Source of the DNA: Pseudomonas asplenii
Lineage (GTDB): Bacteria; Pseudomonadota; Gammaproteobacteria; Pseudomonadales; Pseudomonadaceae
Direction: 5' to 3'
Length of the DNA stretch: 64,000 nucleotides
NCBI RefSeq assembly: GCF_900105475.1
Contig: NZ_LT629777.1
Span: 6,465,537 to 6,529,536, forward strand
Made by a program: the position numbers and the translations under genes. The notes below the pieces were generated by a model. It had not been told where the DNA came from, searched no databases, and saw only the letters and a program-made list of their open reading frames with translations. Shown here piece by piece: positions 38,547 to 48,197 of this stretch. Position 1 is the first letter of the stretch, and the number at the start of each line of letters is the position of its first letter.

Positions 38547-38915
38547 TCAGATACCCCAGAGAATCTGCACACCCCAGACGAAGTACGCGAACATTGCGAC
38601 GCCGCATACCACCTGGAACAGGAAACGCACTACAGTCGCGGACTTGCCGAACGCCATCGGCGTCAGGTAGTCGGTCGCGATGGTCCACATGCCGACCCAG
38701 GCGTGAGCGCCCAGGGCCACCAGGGCCAACAGACTGAAGATGCGCATCCAACCGTGAGAGAACAGCTCATGCCATTGGGCATAGCCCAGGCCCGGGTTGG
38801 CGATGATGTATCCGATCAGGAACAGAAAATATGCCGCGAGAACAACCGCCGACACGCGCTGTGCCATCCAGTCATAGAGGCCCGAACGCGAGAGGTTCGT
38901 GACGTTGGTTACCAT
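38547..38915 (-). CDS. sdhD: Succinate dehydrogenase membrane anchor subunit
   Basis: 122-residue membrane anchor with three transmembrane helices; the haem/quinone region is in ARVSAVVLAAYFLF-type helix 1 and ALVALGAHAWVGMWTI (helix 2, histidine ligand). ATG 38915 (MVTNVTNLSRSGLYDWM) is the usual start; a TTG two codons upstream (38921) is less likely. Overlaps the end of sdhC by seven bases. Confidence 0.94.
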   Translation of the reverse strand: MVTNVTNLSRSGLYDWMAQRVSAVVLAAYFLFLIGYIIANPGLGYAQWHELFSHGWMRIFSLLALVALGAHAWVGMWTIATDYLTPMAFGKSATVVRFLFQVVCGVAMFAYFVWGVQILWGI

Positions 38916-39295
38916 ATCCAAACTCCTGCCAGAACGATTACCACCACGGAAATGGCGATAACGATTTTCGAGCCCAGCTTGCCGCCTTCCAGCGTCTCAC
39001 CGATGCCCATGTCCATGATCAAATGGCGCACACCGGCAACCAGGTGATACAGCAAGGCGGACAGGATGCCCCAAATCACTAGCTTGGCTAGCGGACTGGT
39101 CAGACACGCTTTCACCTGACCGAAGCCTTCCTCGGAGCTCAGCGACTTGTCCAATGCGTAGAGCATGATGGCCAGGCTGACAAAGAGGATGACACCGGAA
39201 ATACGGTGAAGGATGGACGTGTAAGCAGTGACTGGGAGTTTGATGGTCCTTAGGTCTAGGTTTACAGGTCGTTGGCTTTTCACGGCTTTTTTCAC
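38909..39295 (-). CDS. sdhC: Succinate dehydrogenase cytochrome b556 subunit
   Basis: 128-residue membrane subunit; RPVNLDLRTIKLPVTAY then SILHRISGVILF (quinone site with S and R) and the haem histidine in LLYHLVAGVRHLIMDMG. The start is GTG at 39295, preceded by AGGGG at 9 bases; a second GTG four codons later would have no ribosome site. First gene of sdhCDAB. Confidence 0.94.
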   Translation of the reverse strand: MKKAVKSQRPVNLDLRTIKLPVTAYTSILHRISGVILFVSLAIMLYALDKSLSSEEGFGQVKACLTSPLAKLVIWGILSALLYHLVAGVRHLIMDMGIGETLEGGKLGSKIVIAISVVVIVLAGVWIW

Positions 39296-39561
39296 ACTGA
39301 AGAGCCCCTAACAATCAGGGCAAAGTTGTTGGGCAAGTGCACTGGTCAGGTACCCACCACCCAGGGAGTGACGACCCCCAATAAATCAGGCCCAAAAGCC
39401 CATGGCGGTCGGACGCCGAGTATAGACAGTTAGGCTACTAATGACAACGCAAAGGACTACCCCTAACGGTGCATTGCGTTAACCGGACAAAAGGCGTAAA
39501 CAGCCGTCAATTTCGAGGAAAAATGCTGTTCAAAGCCTTCTGGCGTAAGACTTTTGGCAAA

Positions 39562-39589
39562 TTGACTTTCGAATTTATCTCACTATAGT
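39562..39589 (+). promoter_or_regulatory. Candidate gltA promoter
   Basis: TTGACT (39562-39567) and TATAGT (39584-39589) with a 16-base spacer, about 58 bases before the gltA start. This is the best sigma-70 match in the 352-base divergent region between sdhC and gltA. The rest of that region (39296-39561) has no gene; it must also hold the sdhC promoter, which I could not place. Confidence 0.6.
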
Positions 39590-39647
39590 GGTGCGGGCCC
39601 TGCGTGGGGGGTCTGTCAGATGATTTCAAGCATAAATAGGAGGCCAC

Positions 39648-40937
39648 ATGGCTGACAAAAAAGCGCAGTTGATCATCGAGGGCGCAGCCCCCGTCGAGCT
39701 GCCCATTTTAACCGGCACCGTTGGTCCCGATGTAATCGACGTGCGGGGCCTGACGGCCACGGGCCGGTTCACATTCGACCCAGGCTTCATGTCGACCGCA
39801 TCCTGCGAGTCGAAAATCACCTATATCGACGGTGATAACGGCATTTTGCTGCATCGTGGCTACCCGATCGAGCAACTTGCCGAAAAATCGGATTACCTGG
39901 AAACCTGCTACCTGCTGCTCAATGGCGAACTGCCAACTGCCGAGCAGAAGGCCCAGTTCGTCAGCAACGTCAAGAACCACACCATGGTGCACGAGCAGTT
40001 GAAGAGCTTCTTCAACGGCTTCCGCCGCGACGCCCACCCGATGGCCGTCATGTGCGGTGTAGTTGGCGCCTTGTCGGCCTTCTACCACGACTCCCTGGAC
40101 ATCAATAACCCGCAGCACCGCGAAATCTCGGCGGTCCGCCTGGTTGCCAAGATGCCGACCCTGGCAGCGATGGTGTACAAGTACTCCATGGGCCAGCCGA
40201 TGATGTACCCGCGCAACGACCTGTCGTACGCGGAGAACTTCCTGCACATGATGTTCAACACCCCGTGCGAGATCAAACCGATCAGCCCGGTGCTCGCCAA
40301 GGCCATGGACCGGATCTTCATCCTCCATGCCGACCACGAGCAGAACGCCTCGACCTCCACCGTGCGTCTGGCGGGCTCCTCGGGTGCCAACCCGTTCGCC
40401 TGTATCGCCGCCGGTATCGCCGCACTGTGGGGCCCTGCCCACGGCGGTGCGAACGAAGCGGTACTGACCATGCTCGATGAAATCGGCGATGTCTCGAACA
40501 TCGACAAATTCATCGCCAAGGCCAAGGACAAGAACGATCCGTTCAAGCTGATGGGCTTCGGTCACCGGGTCTACAAGAACCGCGACCCACGCGCCACCGT
40601 GATGAAACAGACCTGCGACGAAGTGTTGAAGGAACTGGGCATCAACAACGATCCACAGCTGGAACTGGCCATGCGCCTGGAAGAGATCGCCCTGACCGAT
40701 CCGTACTTCATCGAGCGCTCGCTGTACCCGAACGTCGACTTCTACTCGGGGATCATCCTCAAGGCGATCGGCATTCCAACCAGCATGTTCACCGTGATCT
40801 TCGCCCTGGCGCGGACCGTCGGCTGGATCTCCCACTGGAAGGAAATGCTCTCCAGCCCTTACAAGATCGGCCGTCCACGTCAGCTGTACACCGGCTACGA
40901 GTCGCGCGACATCACCAAGCTGGAAGACCGCAAGTAA
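39648..40937 (+). CDS. gltA: Citrate synthase
   Basis: First enzyme of the TCA cycle, condensing acetyl-CoA and oxaloacetate. The 429-residue length and N-terminal beta domain ([20 protein letters not shown]) mark the type II, NADH-regulated hexameric form of Gram-negative bacteria. Active-site histidines are in [15 protein letters not shown] and [16 protein letters not shown], with aspartate in NVDFYSG. AGGAGG precedes the ATG. Divergent from sdhC. Confidence 0.98.
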   Translation: MADKKAQLIIEGAAPVELPILTGTVGPDVIDVRGLTATGRFTFDPGFMSTASCESKITYIDGDNGILLHRGYPIEQLAEKSDYLETCYLLLNGELPTAEQKAQFVSNVKNHTMVHEQLKSFFNGFRRDAHPMAVMCGVVGALSAFYHDSLDINNPQHREISAVRLVAKMPTLAAMVYKYSMGQPMMYPRNDLSYAENFLHMMFNTPCEIKPISPVLAKAMDRIFILHADHEQNASTSTVRLAGSSGANPFACIAAGIAALWGPAHGGANEAVLTMLDEIGDVSNIDKFIAKAKDKNDPFKLMGFGHRVYKNRDPRATVMKQTCDEVLKELGINNDPQLELAMRLEEIALTDPYFIERSLYPNVDFYSGIILKAIGIPTSMFTVIFALARTVGWISHWKEMLSSPYKIGRPRQLYTGYESRDITKLEDRK

Positions 40938-40970
40938 GATCTGTCTTGCGTAACACCTGCGCTGCAGCGG

Positions 40971-40996
40971 AAACGGCCTCTATCTAGAGGCCGTTT
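40971..40996 (+). terminator. Terminator of gltA
   Basis: Perfect stem AAACGGCCTC / GAGGCCGTTT with a TATCTA loop, 34 bases after the stop. Confidence 0.88.
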
Positions 40997-41127
40997 TCAT
41001 TTGTGTGTCCCGTCCTGAATAAGGTCTACACCTATTTCAGGACTAGACAGTGCCCTCTGGCTGGCCTGCATTGCCTGGACCGCTGCGAAAGCGCCCTCAA
41101 AGCCACCTACCCTCTTCCCCAATAAAA

Positions 41128-41155
41128 ATGCCCCGGTCTTTCGACCAGGGCATTG
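41128..41155 (-). terminator. Terminator of actP
   Basis: AATGCCC-GGTC against GACC-GGGCATT; on the actP strand the stem runs into TTTTTATT. It is 40 bases beyond the actP stop. Confidence 0.85.
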
Positions 41156-41194
41156 GCTTGCTCGCTACTTATATATAAAAGCCTATACAAATTC

Positions 41195-42853
41195 TCAGTG
41201 GGAAACCGCCCCGCTCGCCCCCAGACCGGTCTGCGAACGCACGAACTGCGGGAAGAACAGCGCCCGCTCGTTTTCCGCCGCGGCCGACTTGTCAGTGATG
41301 GAGAAGAACCAGATCCCGACGAAGGCGATGGCCATCGAGAACAGCGCCGGATACTCGTAAGGGAAGATGGCCTTTTCATGGTGCAGGATCTGCACCCAGA
41401 TGGTCGGACCGAGGACCATCAGCCCTACCGCACTGAGCAGACCCAGCCAGCCACCGATCATCGCCCCACGGGTGGTCAGCTTCTTCCAGTACATGGAGAG
41501 CAGCAGCACCGGGAAGTTGCAACTGGCGGCAATCGAGAACGCCAGACCCACCATGAACGCGATGTTCTGGCTTTCGAAGAGGATACCCAGGCCGATCGCC
41601 AACACACCGAGTGCAACGGTGGTGATCTTCGACACGCGGATTTCGTCCTTCTCATTGGCCTTGCCCTTGCGCAATACGCTGGCATACAAGTCGTGGGAAA
41701 CCGCCGAGGCACCCGCCAGGGTCAGGCCGGCAACCACCGCGAGAATGGTCGCAAAAGCCACCGCCGAAATGAACCCGAGGAAGATGCTGCCGCCCACGGC
41801 GTTAGCCAGGTGCACCGCCGCCATGTTGTTACCGCCCAGCAGGGCACCTGCCGCATCCTTGAACGCCGGATTGGTGCTGACCAGCAGGATCGCGCCAAAA
41901 CCGATGATAAAGGTCAGGATGTAGAAGTAGCCAATGAAGCCGGTCGCGTACAGCACGCTCTTGCGAGCTTCCTTGGCGTCGCTCACGGTGAAGAAGCGCA
42001 TCAGGATGTGAGGCAGGCCAGCCGTACCGAACATCAGTGCCAGGCCCAGGGAGAATGCCGAGATCGGGTCTTTCACCAGGCCGCCAGGACTCATGATCGC
42101 CTCACCCTTGGGGTGAACCTTGATCGCCTCGGAGAACAGCATGTTGAAGTCGAAGTTGACGTGCTTCATCACCATCAGGGCCATGAACGAGGCACCCGAC
42201 AGCAGCAGAACTGCCTTGATGATCTGCACCCAGGTGGTCGCCAGCATGCCACCGAACAGCACGTAGAGGCACATCAGGATCCCTACCAGGATCACCGCCA
42301 CATGGTAGTCCAGGCCGAACAGCAGCTGGATCAGCTTGCCGGCACCGACCATCTGCGCGATCAGGTAGAACGCCACCACCACCAACGAGCCACAGGCCGA
42401 CAGCGAGCGGATCTGAGTTTGCCCGAGGCGATAGGAGGCCACGTCGGCAAAGGTGTATTTACCCAGGTTGCGCAGGCGCTCGGCGATCAGGAACAGGATG
42501 ATCGGCCAGCCCACCAGGAAACCGATGGAGTAGATCAGGCCGTCGTAGCCCGAGGCATACACAAGCGCGGAAATCCCCAGGAAGGAGGCCGCCGACATGT
42601 AGTCGCCGGCAATCGCCAGGCCATTCTGGAACCCGGTGATCTTGCCGCCCGCCGCGTAGTAGTCGGCTGCCGACTTGTTACGTTTGGACGCCCAGTAGGT
42701 AATGCACAGGGTTGCACCGACAAACGCGATGAACATCACGATGGCCGAGACATTGAGGGGTTGCTTGTGGACTTCGCCGGTCAGCGCGTCGGCTGCCCAG
42801 AGCGCGGGGGCGAAGGCCATGAAACCCAAGGCTGCGGATAGACGCCGGATCAT
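41195..42853 (-). CDS. actP: Cation/acetate symporter ActP
   Basis: Sodium:solute symporter family permease for acetate and related short carboxylates. 552 residues with a cleavable N-terminal signal ([18 protein letters not shown]), as in ActP proteins, followed by about thirteen helices; [20 protein letters not shown] and [20 protein letters not shown] are family signatures. Its start overlaps the DUF485 gene by four bases (ATGA). Confidence 0.94.
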   Translation of the reverse strand: MIRRLSAALGFMAFAPALWAADALTGEVHKQPLNVSAIVMFIAFVGATLCITYWASKRNKSAADYYAAGGKITGFQNGLAIAGDYMSAASFLGISALVYASGYDGLIYSIGFLVGWPIILFLIAERLRNLGKYTFADVASYRLGQTQIRSLSACGSLVVVAFYLIAQMVGAGKLIQLLFGLDYHVAVILVGILMCLYVLFGGMLATTWVQIIKAVLLLSGASFMALMVMKHVNFDFNMLFSEAIKVHPKGEAIMSPGGLVKDPISAFSLGLALMFGTAGLPHILMRFFTVSDAKEARKSVLYATGFIGYFYILTFIIGFGAILLVSTNPAFKDAAGALLGGNNMAAVHLANAVGGSIFLGFISAVAFATILAVVAGLTLAGASAVSHDLYASVLRKGKANEKDEIRVSKITTVALGVLAIGLGILFESQNIAFMVGLAFSIAASCNFPVLLLSMYWKKLTTRGAMIGGWLGLLSAVGLMVLGPTIWVQILHHEKAIFPYEYPALFSMAIAFVGIWFFSITDKSAAAENERALFFPQFVRSQTGLGASGAVSH

Positions 42854-43161
42854 TGCCGAGCCTCCTTGAGGATTTCATTGTTCAGGTCGTCGAACTCGCC
42901 ATTGGCGCGACGCACGTAGATTGCCGTAAGAATGAAGGCCGAGACGATCAGACCGACGCCCAGCGGTATCCCCCAGGTAATCGACGAGGTCGGACTGAGC
43001 TTGGCGCCCAGCACCTGCGGTCCATATGCAATCAGAAGAATGAAACCCGAGTACAACCCGAGCATGATCGCCGAGAGAATCCAGGCGAATCGTTCCCGTT
43101 TCCTGACCAGCTCCTTGAAACGCGGACTGTTCTGGATCGAGAGGTAAATGCTGTCGTTCAT
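42850..43161 (-). CDS. yjcH: DUF485 membrane protein (YjcH)
   Basis: 103-residue protein with two transmembrane helices ([20 protein letters not shown] and [20 protein letters not shown]), the constant partner of actP. It may help assembly or regulation of the permease. ATG 43161 ([19 protein letters not shown]) has GAGGA upstream. A Crc/Hfq-type A-rich motif overlaps the start. Confidence 0.9.
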   Translation of the reverse strand: MNDSIYLSIQNSPRFKELVRKRERFAWILSAIMLGLYSGFILLIAYGPQVLGAKLSPTSSITWGIPLGVGLIVSAFILTAIYVRRANGEFDDLNNEILKEARQ

Positions 43162-43168
43162 TGTTTTT
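43161..43168 (-). promoter_or_regulatory. Candidate Crc/Hfq catabolite-repression motif
   Basis: AAAAACAA on the mRNA strand fits the AANAANAA motif recognised by Hfq/Crc in Pseudomonas. It lies between the GAGGA ribosome site and the yjcH ATG, the last A being the A of the start codon. Binding here would block translation of yjcH and, by coupling, actP. Confidence 0.55.
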
Positions 43169-43314
43169 ATCCTCGCAGCACAGATGAGATGAAACATTTT
43201 TTACTTTAGGCGGCTGTGAAAGGGAAACCAGACGACCTTAGTATTAGAACGACATTAGTTCAGTTCTACGCTCTTGGCCGCCGCGCAGACAAATGTTCAA
43301 CGAACAGAAACACG

Positions 43315-43346
43315 AAGGCCGTCAGGCGAAAACGCCGGACGGCCTT
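43315..43346 (-). terminator. Terminator of betX
   Basis: AAGGCCGTC-GGCG / CGCC-GACGGCCTT stem with an AAAA loop, 30 bases beyond the gene end. The T-tract is poor (CGTGTTTCTG). Confidence 0.7.
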
Positions 43347-43375
43347 GGGTACCGCGAGCTAGAGCTGTCGGGGGA

Positions 43376-44227
43376 TTACTGGGTCCACTCGCTGACGCGT
43401 TCGGGGTGCTTGGCGACCCAGTCCTTGGCCGCCGCTTCAGGCTTGGCACCGTCCTGAATCGCCAACATCACTTCGCCGATTTCATCCTTGGATGCCCACT
43501 GGAACTTCTTCAGGAACGCAGCCACTTCCGGCGCCTTCTTGTCCAGCTCCTTGCTGCCGATGCTGTTCACGGTCTCCGCCGCGCCGTACACACCTTTCGG
43601 GTCTTCGAGGAAGCGCAGCTTCCACTTGGCGAACATCCAGTGCGGAACCCAGCCGGTGACGGCAATCGATTCCTTCTTCTCTTCGGCACGGGTCAGCTCG
43701 GCAATCATCGCCGCGCCCGAACTGGCCTGCAGCTTGTAGCCATCGAGGCCGTAATCCTTGATGGCCTGCTCGGTCTTGATCATCACACCTGAGCCGGCAT
43801 CGATGCCAACGATCTTTTTCTTGAAGCTCTCATCGGTCTTGAGATCGGCGATGGAGTTGGCCTTGACGTACTCCGGCACGATCAGACCGATCTTGGCATC
43901 CTTGAAGTTGGGGCCGTAGTCGACCACCTTGTCCTTGTTCTTGGCCCAGTATTCGCCATGGGTCACCGGCAGCCAGGCGGAAAGCATGGCATCGAGCTTG
44001 CCGGTCGCCACGCCCTGCCACATGATCCCGGTGGCCACGGCCTGCAACTTCACGTCATACCCCAGTTTCTGCCTGATCACCTCAGCGGCCACGTTGGTGG
44101 TGGCAACGCTATCGGACCAGCCGTCGACGTAACCGATGGTCACGGTCTTGGTGTCGGCACTGGCCAGGCTGGAACTGATGGCAAGCACCAGAGCGGCACC
44201 TGCGCCTAAGAGTCGTCGCATCTTCAT
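43376..44227 (-). CDS. betX: Glycine betaine-binding periplasmic protein (BetX-like)
   Basis: 283-residue OpuAC-family substrate-binding protein with signal peptide (LLGAGAALVLAISSSLASAD). Aromatic residues that box the quaternary amine are present in YVDGWSDSVATTN, GIMWQGVATG, SAWLPVTHGEYW and VTGWVPHWMF. No permease or ATPase is adjacent. In PAO1 the orphan betaine-binding protein BetX (PA3236) is also next to the DUF485-actP pair (PA3235-PA3234) and delivers betaine to the CbcWV core encoded elsewhere; the gene name rests on that context. Confidence 0.88.
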   Translation of the reverse strand: MKMRRLLGAGAALVLAISSSLASADTKTVTIGYVDGWSDSVATTNVAAEVIRQKLGYDVKLQAVATGIMWQGVATGKLDAMLSAWLPVTHGEYWAKNKDKVVDYGPNFKDAKIGLIVPEYVKANSIADLKTDESFKKKIVGIDAGSGVMIKTEQAIKDYGLDGYKLQASSGAAMIAELTRAEEKKESIAVTGWVPHWMFAKWKLRFLEDPKGVYGAAETVNSIGSKELDKKAPEVAAFLKKFQWASKDEIGEVMLAIQDGAKPEAAAKDWVAKHPERVSEWTQ

Positions 44228-44557
44228 CGTTACTTCCCCGAAAGTGCTGCGCCCGGCGGATGCCGGACGGCCTCAACGTATAGTTATGGTGCACGGCGCC
44301 CCCTTCACGCCTCACGGCCAAACCCGTTCGATCATCAGTGGAGTACTGATACACCGATCATCAACCCAGCCCGTCGACCAACCTGATCTGACAGCGACCT
44401 CAAGACAGCGAGAAGCGACATCAGAAAGCCAGCAATCGCCCAGTTGGGAAAACACCTCATCCGACACCGACGACTTTGCATGACAAAATACTGCGCGAGC
44501 CCAAGGCCTGAGTAATTCCGGGTAATATGCCCGGCTTTGCTCCCAGATAGCCTGACC
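44228..44557. other. Divergent control region betX / GH17 gene, no gene
   Basis: 330 bases between the two divergent starts. A GC-rich inverted pair (GCCCGGCGGATGCCGG, about 44251-44266) lies near betX. No convincing promoter boxes or reading frame were found. Confidence 0.35.
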
Positions 44558-46108
44558 ATGCCCGCCACCGCCCGCTTCCCGCTATTGCCTTATCTGTTCG
44601 CCTGCCTGCTGGGGCTCTTCGCCCTCTGCGGATTCTGGTATGGCCTCGGCCAGCCGGTGATCCTGCCCGATGCCGCGACCCCCACCCACAAGCTGCAATG
44701 CGCGTCCTATACACCGTTCGACAAGGATCAGTCGCCCTTCGACCAGCCGTTCAAACCACGCCTGGAACGCATGGACGCCGACCTGGCGTTGCTGGCGACG
44801 CGCTTCGAATGCATTCGCACCTACTCCATGACCGGCCTGGAAGCCATGCCGGAACTGGCGCGCAAGCATGGCTTGAAGCTGATGATCGGGGCCTGGGTCA
44901 ACAGCAATCCGGTGGACACCGAAAAGGAAGTCGATGCCCTGATCGCCTCGGCCAATGCCAATGCCGACGTGGTCAGCGCGGTCATCGTCGGTAACGAAAC
45001 CCTGCTACGCAAGGAAGTGACAACGGCCCAACTGGTCAGGCTGATCCACAAGGTCAAGGCCCATGTGAAGCAGCCAGTGACCTACGCCGATGTCTGGGAG
45101 TTCTGGCTCAGCCACCCAGAGGTGGCTCCCGCAGTGGATTTCCTGACCATCCACCTGCTGCCGTACTGGGAGGACGATCCGGCAGGCATCGACGCGGCCA
45201 TCGATCATGTCGCGCAGATCCGCCAGACCTTCGGCAACCGCTTCGCACCCAAGGACATCCTGATCGGCGAGACCGGTTGGCCAAGCGAAGGTCGCCAACG
45301 GGAAACCGCACTGCCGAGCCGGGTCAACGAAGCGCGGTTCATTCGCGGTTTCGTCAACCTGGCCGAACAGAACGGCTGGCACTACAACCTGATCGAAGCC
45401 TTCGACCAACCCTGGAAGCGTGGCAGCGAAGGTGCGGTGGGCGGTTACTGGGGCCTGTTCGATGCCGACCGCCAGGACAAGGGCATACTGGCAGGACCTG
45501 TCTCCGACCTGCCGCACTGGCCACAATGGCTGGCATTCGGCGCCGTACTCTTTGTCGCCACCCTGTTGATCGGTGGGCGTGTGCGCAGCACCCGCAGTGC
45601 CCTGCTGCTACCGCTGCTCGGTGCGCTGGCCGCCTGTTCCATCGGCGCCTGGGGCGAACTGGCACGGGTGACCAGCCGTTCTACCGGCGAATGGCTCTGG
45701 GCCGGCCTGCTAGTGGGCCTGAACCTGCTGGTACTGGCCCATGCGGCCTTGACCCTGGGCAATCGCTCGGGCTGGCGCCAGGGCGCCTTCGAATGGTTGG
45801 AGCAGCGTTCCGGCTGGCTGCTGGCAGCAACCGGCTTCGCGGGAGCGGTGATGATGCTGGAGCTGGCGCTGGACCCGCGTTATCGCAGCTTCCCGAGTGC
45901 AGCACTGCTATTGCCAGCATGGGTATTTCTGCTGCGCCCGGTGCGCGCCCCACGGGGAGAGACCGCTTTGTTGGCCTTCATCATAGGCGCCGGCATCGTG
46001 CCGCAATTGTACCGTGAAGGCCTGCAGAACCCGCAGGCCTGGGGCTGGGCGGCGGTCAGCGTGCTGCTGGTCGTGGCGCTGTGGCGCAGCTTGCGTATTC
46101 GCCGCTGA
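44558..46108 (+). CDS. Membrane-anchored GH17 family beta-glucan enzyme
   Basis: 516-residue protein: an N-terminal membrane helix (LLPYLFACLLGLFALCGFWY), a periplasmic GH17 beta-glucosidase/transglucosylase-like domain, and a C-terminal half of six or so helices from about residue 320. The acid/base glutamate E147 is in VIVGNETLLRK and the nucleophile E238 in ILIGETGWPSEG. Related proteins are called beta-(1-6)-glucan synthases or branching enzymes for cyclic/osmoregulated glucans. No glycosyltransferase domain is fused here, so it probably remodels or branches a glucan made by another enzyme. ATG 44558 chosen over TTG 44537. Confidence 0.82.
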   Translation: MPATARFPLLPYLFACLLGLFALCGFWYGLGQPVILPDAATPTHKLQCASYTPFDKDQSPFDQPFKPRLERMDADLALLATRFECIRTYSMTGLEAMPELARKHGLKLMIGAWVNSNPVDTEKEVDALIASANANADVVSAVIVGNETLLRKEVTTAQLVRLIHKVKAHVKQPVTYADVWEFWLSHPEVAPAVDFLTIHLLPYWEDDPAGIDAAIDHVAQIRQTFGNRFAPKDILIGETGWPSEGRQRETALPSRVNEARFIRGFVNLAEQNGWHYNLIEAFDQPWKRGSEGAVGGYWGLFDADRQDKGILAGPVSDLPHWPQWLAFGAVLFVATLLIGGRVRSTRSALLLPLLGALAACSIGAWGELARVTSRSTGEWLWAGLLVGLNLLVLAHAALTLGNRSGWRQGAFEWLEQRSGWLLAATGFAGAVMMLELALDPRYRSFPSAALLLPAWVFLLRPVRAPRGETALLAFIIGAGIVPQLYREGLQNPQAWGWAAVSVLLVVALWRSLRIRR

Positions 46109-46129
46109 CTTTCAGGCTCACCACTCACC

Positions 46130-46226
46130 TGTGGGAGCCCGCTTGCTGGAGATCCGCCGCAAACGGCCATTCAATGAGATTGGCAGTGCCTGATACGCCG
46201 CTATCGCCAGCAAGCCGGCTCCCACA
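46130..46226. repeat. REP pair
   Basis: TGTGGGAGCCCGCTTGCTGG (46130-46149) and, at the other end, the near-exact inverse CCAGCAAGCCGGCTCCCACA (46207-46226), differing at one position. Typical paired Pseudomonas REP units in the gap after the GH17 gene. Confidence 0.85.
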
Positions 46227-46229
46227 AGG

Positions 46230-46279
46230 TGGACTGCCCCCAAGGGTTGGATTAGTGTCCAACTTCTTGGGGCAGTCCA
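46230..46279. mobile_element. 50-bp element made of two abutted IS-like ends
   Basis: It begins TGGACTGCCCC and ends GGGGCAGTCCA, with further pairing inside (GTTGGA against TCCAAC), giving about 20 of 25 matched positions per arm. AGG lies immediately on each side and may be a 3-bp target duplication. Ends of the TG...CA kind and 3-bp duplications fit the IS3 family. It looks like an internally deleted element or a miniature element; no transposase is present. It could alternatively serve as a terminator for the leftward gene at 46304, since a T-run lies just past it only on the other strand. Confidence 0.5.
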
Positions 46280-46303
46280 AGGCCAGTTTTTTGCATCCAA
46301 CCG

Positions 46304-46663
46304 CTAGGCCGACCGCACCAGCCGCAAACCGGCGAGCACCACAGCGAACACCGCCAGGCTGGTGTTGTACAACGCCAGCGCCGGAAACCCGATCAGCAGC
46401 GCCAGTACCGCCAGCCCCCAACCCAGCCGACGCGGCAGCACGAACGCCAGCACCGCCGCGCCCAGAGCTATCCACCCCAGCACCTCGAAATGAATCAGCC
46501 AGCCCAGACTCGAACGCGCCTGGCATTCCCAGCGCAGCGCCTCATCGACACAGATACCGACCCACTGCCCATCCTCCATCAACCCATACCGCACGCCATA
46601 ACTGGCAGCCAGCCACAGCGGCAGGACGATAAGCAGCAAAATCAGCGGCAAACGACGGGACAT
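46304..46663 (-). CDS. Small membrane protein of unknown function
   Basis: 119-residue protein with four predicted helices (LPLILLLIVLPLWLAASYGV, IHFEVLGWIALGAAVLAFVL, LGWGLAVLALLIGFPALALY, and a C-terminal one). A two-cysteine periplasmic loop (GICVDEALRWECQAR) may form a disulfide. Start MSRRLPLILL at 46663 is used because it opens directly into helix 1. Similar proteins occur at this place in other Pseudomonas; function unknown. Confidence 0.7.
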   Translation of the reverse strand: MSRRLPLILLLIVLPLWLAASYGVRYGLMEDGQWVGICVDEALRWECQARSSLGWLIHFEVLGWIALGAAVLAFVLPRRLGWGLAVLALLIGFPALALYNTSLAVFAVVLAGLRLVRSA

Positions 46664-46898
46664 GAACGACTCCGATAGGCAAAAACGGCGCCCAGCATAA
46701 TCGCCAAGGCGCCGCTTGCAAGCTTTAACAAGGGTTAACTGGTCAGCAAACTGCAGCAAAGTGTATCTTCTGTGAGCTATTGTCTGGATGAATGCACAGA
46801 GACTGGATTATTTCGTCTGTGGACATGGCACTTCGGCAGCACCCCAGTGGTCATAGCCTGCGACTCCCACTCCGCATTTCCTTCTAAAGGATGTAGTC

Positions 46899-48197
46899 AT
46901 GCTCCATTCTCTGCGCCTCGCCACTTTTGTCGGCGGCCTCATTCTGAGTGCATCCGCGCTGGCCGTCGATGTCGACGCCGCCAGTTATGGCTACCCTTTG
47001 ACCAACCCGTTCGAGGCGACCATCGCCACCACCCCGCCGGACCTGCGCCCGCAACTGCCCGACGACGACGATATCGACCAATCGGACTACAGCCTGCGAT
47101 TGCGCCCGGAACGCGAGTTCATCCTCCCGGACAATTTCTGGGCCGTGAAGAAACTCACCTACCGCATCGCCCGTCAGGACCACGCCGCACCGCTGATCTT
47201 CCTGATCGCCGGCACCGGCGCGCGTTATGACAGCAGCATCAACGAGTACCTGAAAAAGCTCTATTACAAGGCCGGCTATCACGTGGTCCAGTTGTCGTCG
47301 CCCACCAGCTTCGACTTCATGAGCGCCGCCTCGCGCTTCGCCACCCCGGGGGTGACCCAGGAAGACGCCGAAGACATGTACCGGGTGATGCAGGCCGTGC
47401 GTGCGCAGAACCCGAAACTGCCGGTCACCGACTACTACCTCAGCGGCTACAGCCTGGGAGCGCTGGACGCAGCGTTCGTCAGCAAGCTGGACGAGACCCG
47501 GCGCAGCTTCAACTTCAAGAAAGTCCTGCTGCTCAATCCGCCAGTCAACCTCTATACCTCCATCACCAACCTCGACAAGCTGGTGCAGACCGAGGTCAAG
47601 GGCATCAACAACAGCACCACTTTCTATGAACTGGTGCTGGCCAAGCTGACCCGCTACTTCCAGCAAAAGGGCTACATCGACCTCAACGACGCCCTGCTCT
47701 ACGACTTCCAACAGTCCAAGCAGCACCTGACCAACGAGCAGATGGCGATGCTGATCGGCACCTCCTTCCGTTTTTCGGCGGCGGACATTGCCTTTACTTC
47801 GGACCTGATCAACCGCCGTGGTCTGATCACACCGCCCAAGTACCCGATCACCGAAGGCACCAGTCTGACGCCGATGCTCAAACGCGCGCTGCAATGCGAC
47901 TTCGACTGCTACCTGACCGAACAGGTGATCCCGATGTGGCGAGCCCGCACCGACGGCGGCAGCCTGCTGCAACTGATCGACCAGGTCAGTCTCTACGCGC
48001 TCAAGGACTACCTGCACGACAGCCCGAAAATTGCCGTGATGCACAACGCCGACGACGTCATCCTCGGCCCTGGCGACCTGGGTTTCCTGCGCAGCACCTT
48101 CGGTAATCGCCTGACTGTCTATCCGCACGGTGGCCACTGCGGCAACCTCAATTACCGCGTCAACGCCGACGCCATGCTGGAGTTCTTCCGTGGCTAA
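46899..48197 (+). CDS. Secreted alpha/beta hydrolase coupled to mlaA
   Basis: 432-residue protein with signal peptide (LATFVGGLILSASALAVD) and an alpha/beta hydrolase core: LIFLIAGTGARYDSS at the oxyanion strand, nucleophile in YLSGYSLGALDAAF, and histidine in VYPHGGHCGNLNY. A GTG start for mlaA lies inside its last codons (8-base overlap). A periplasmic serine hydrolase linked to MlaA suggests action on phospholipids or acyl chains at the outer membrane; this is inference from context. Confidence 0.8.
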   Translation: MLHSLRLATFVGGLILSASALAVDVDAASYGYPLTNPFEATIATTPPDLRPQLPDDDDIDQSDYSLRLRPEREFILPDNFWAVKKLTYRIARQDHAAPLIFLIAGTGARYDSSINEYLKKLYYKAGYHVVQLSSPTSFDFMSAASRFATPGVTQEDAEDMYRVMQAVRAQNPKLPVTDYYLSGYSLGALDAAFVSKLDETRRSFNFKKVLLLNPPVNLYTSITNLDKLVQTEVKGINNSTTFYELVLAKLTRYFQQKGYIDLNDALLYDFQQSKQHLTNEQMAMLIGTSFRFSAADIAFTSDLINRRGLITPPKYPITEGTSLTPMLKRALQCDFDCYLTEQVIPMWRARTDGGSLLQLIDQVSLYALKDYLHDSPKIAVMHNADDVILGPGDLGFLRSTFGNRLTVYPHGGHCGNLNYRVNADAMLEFFRG

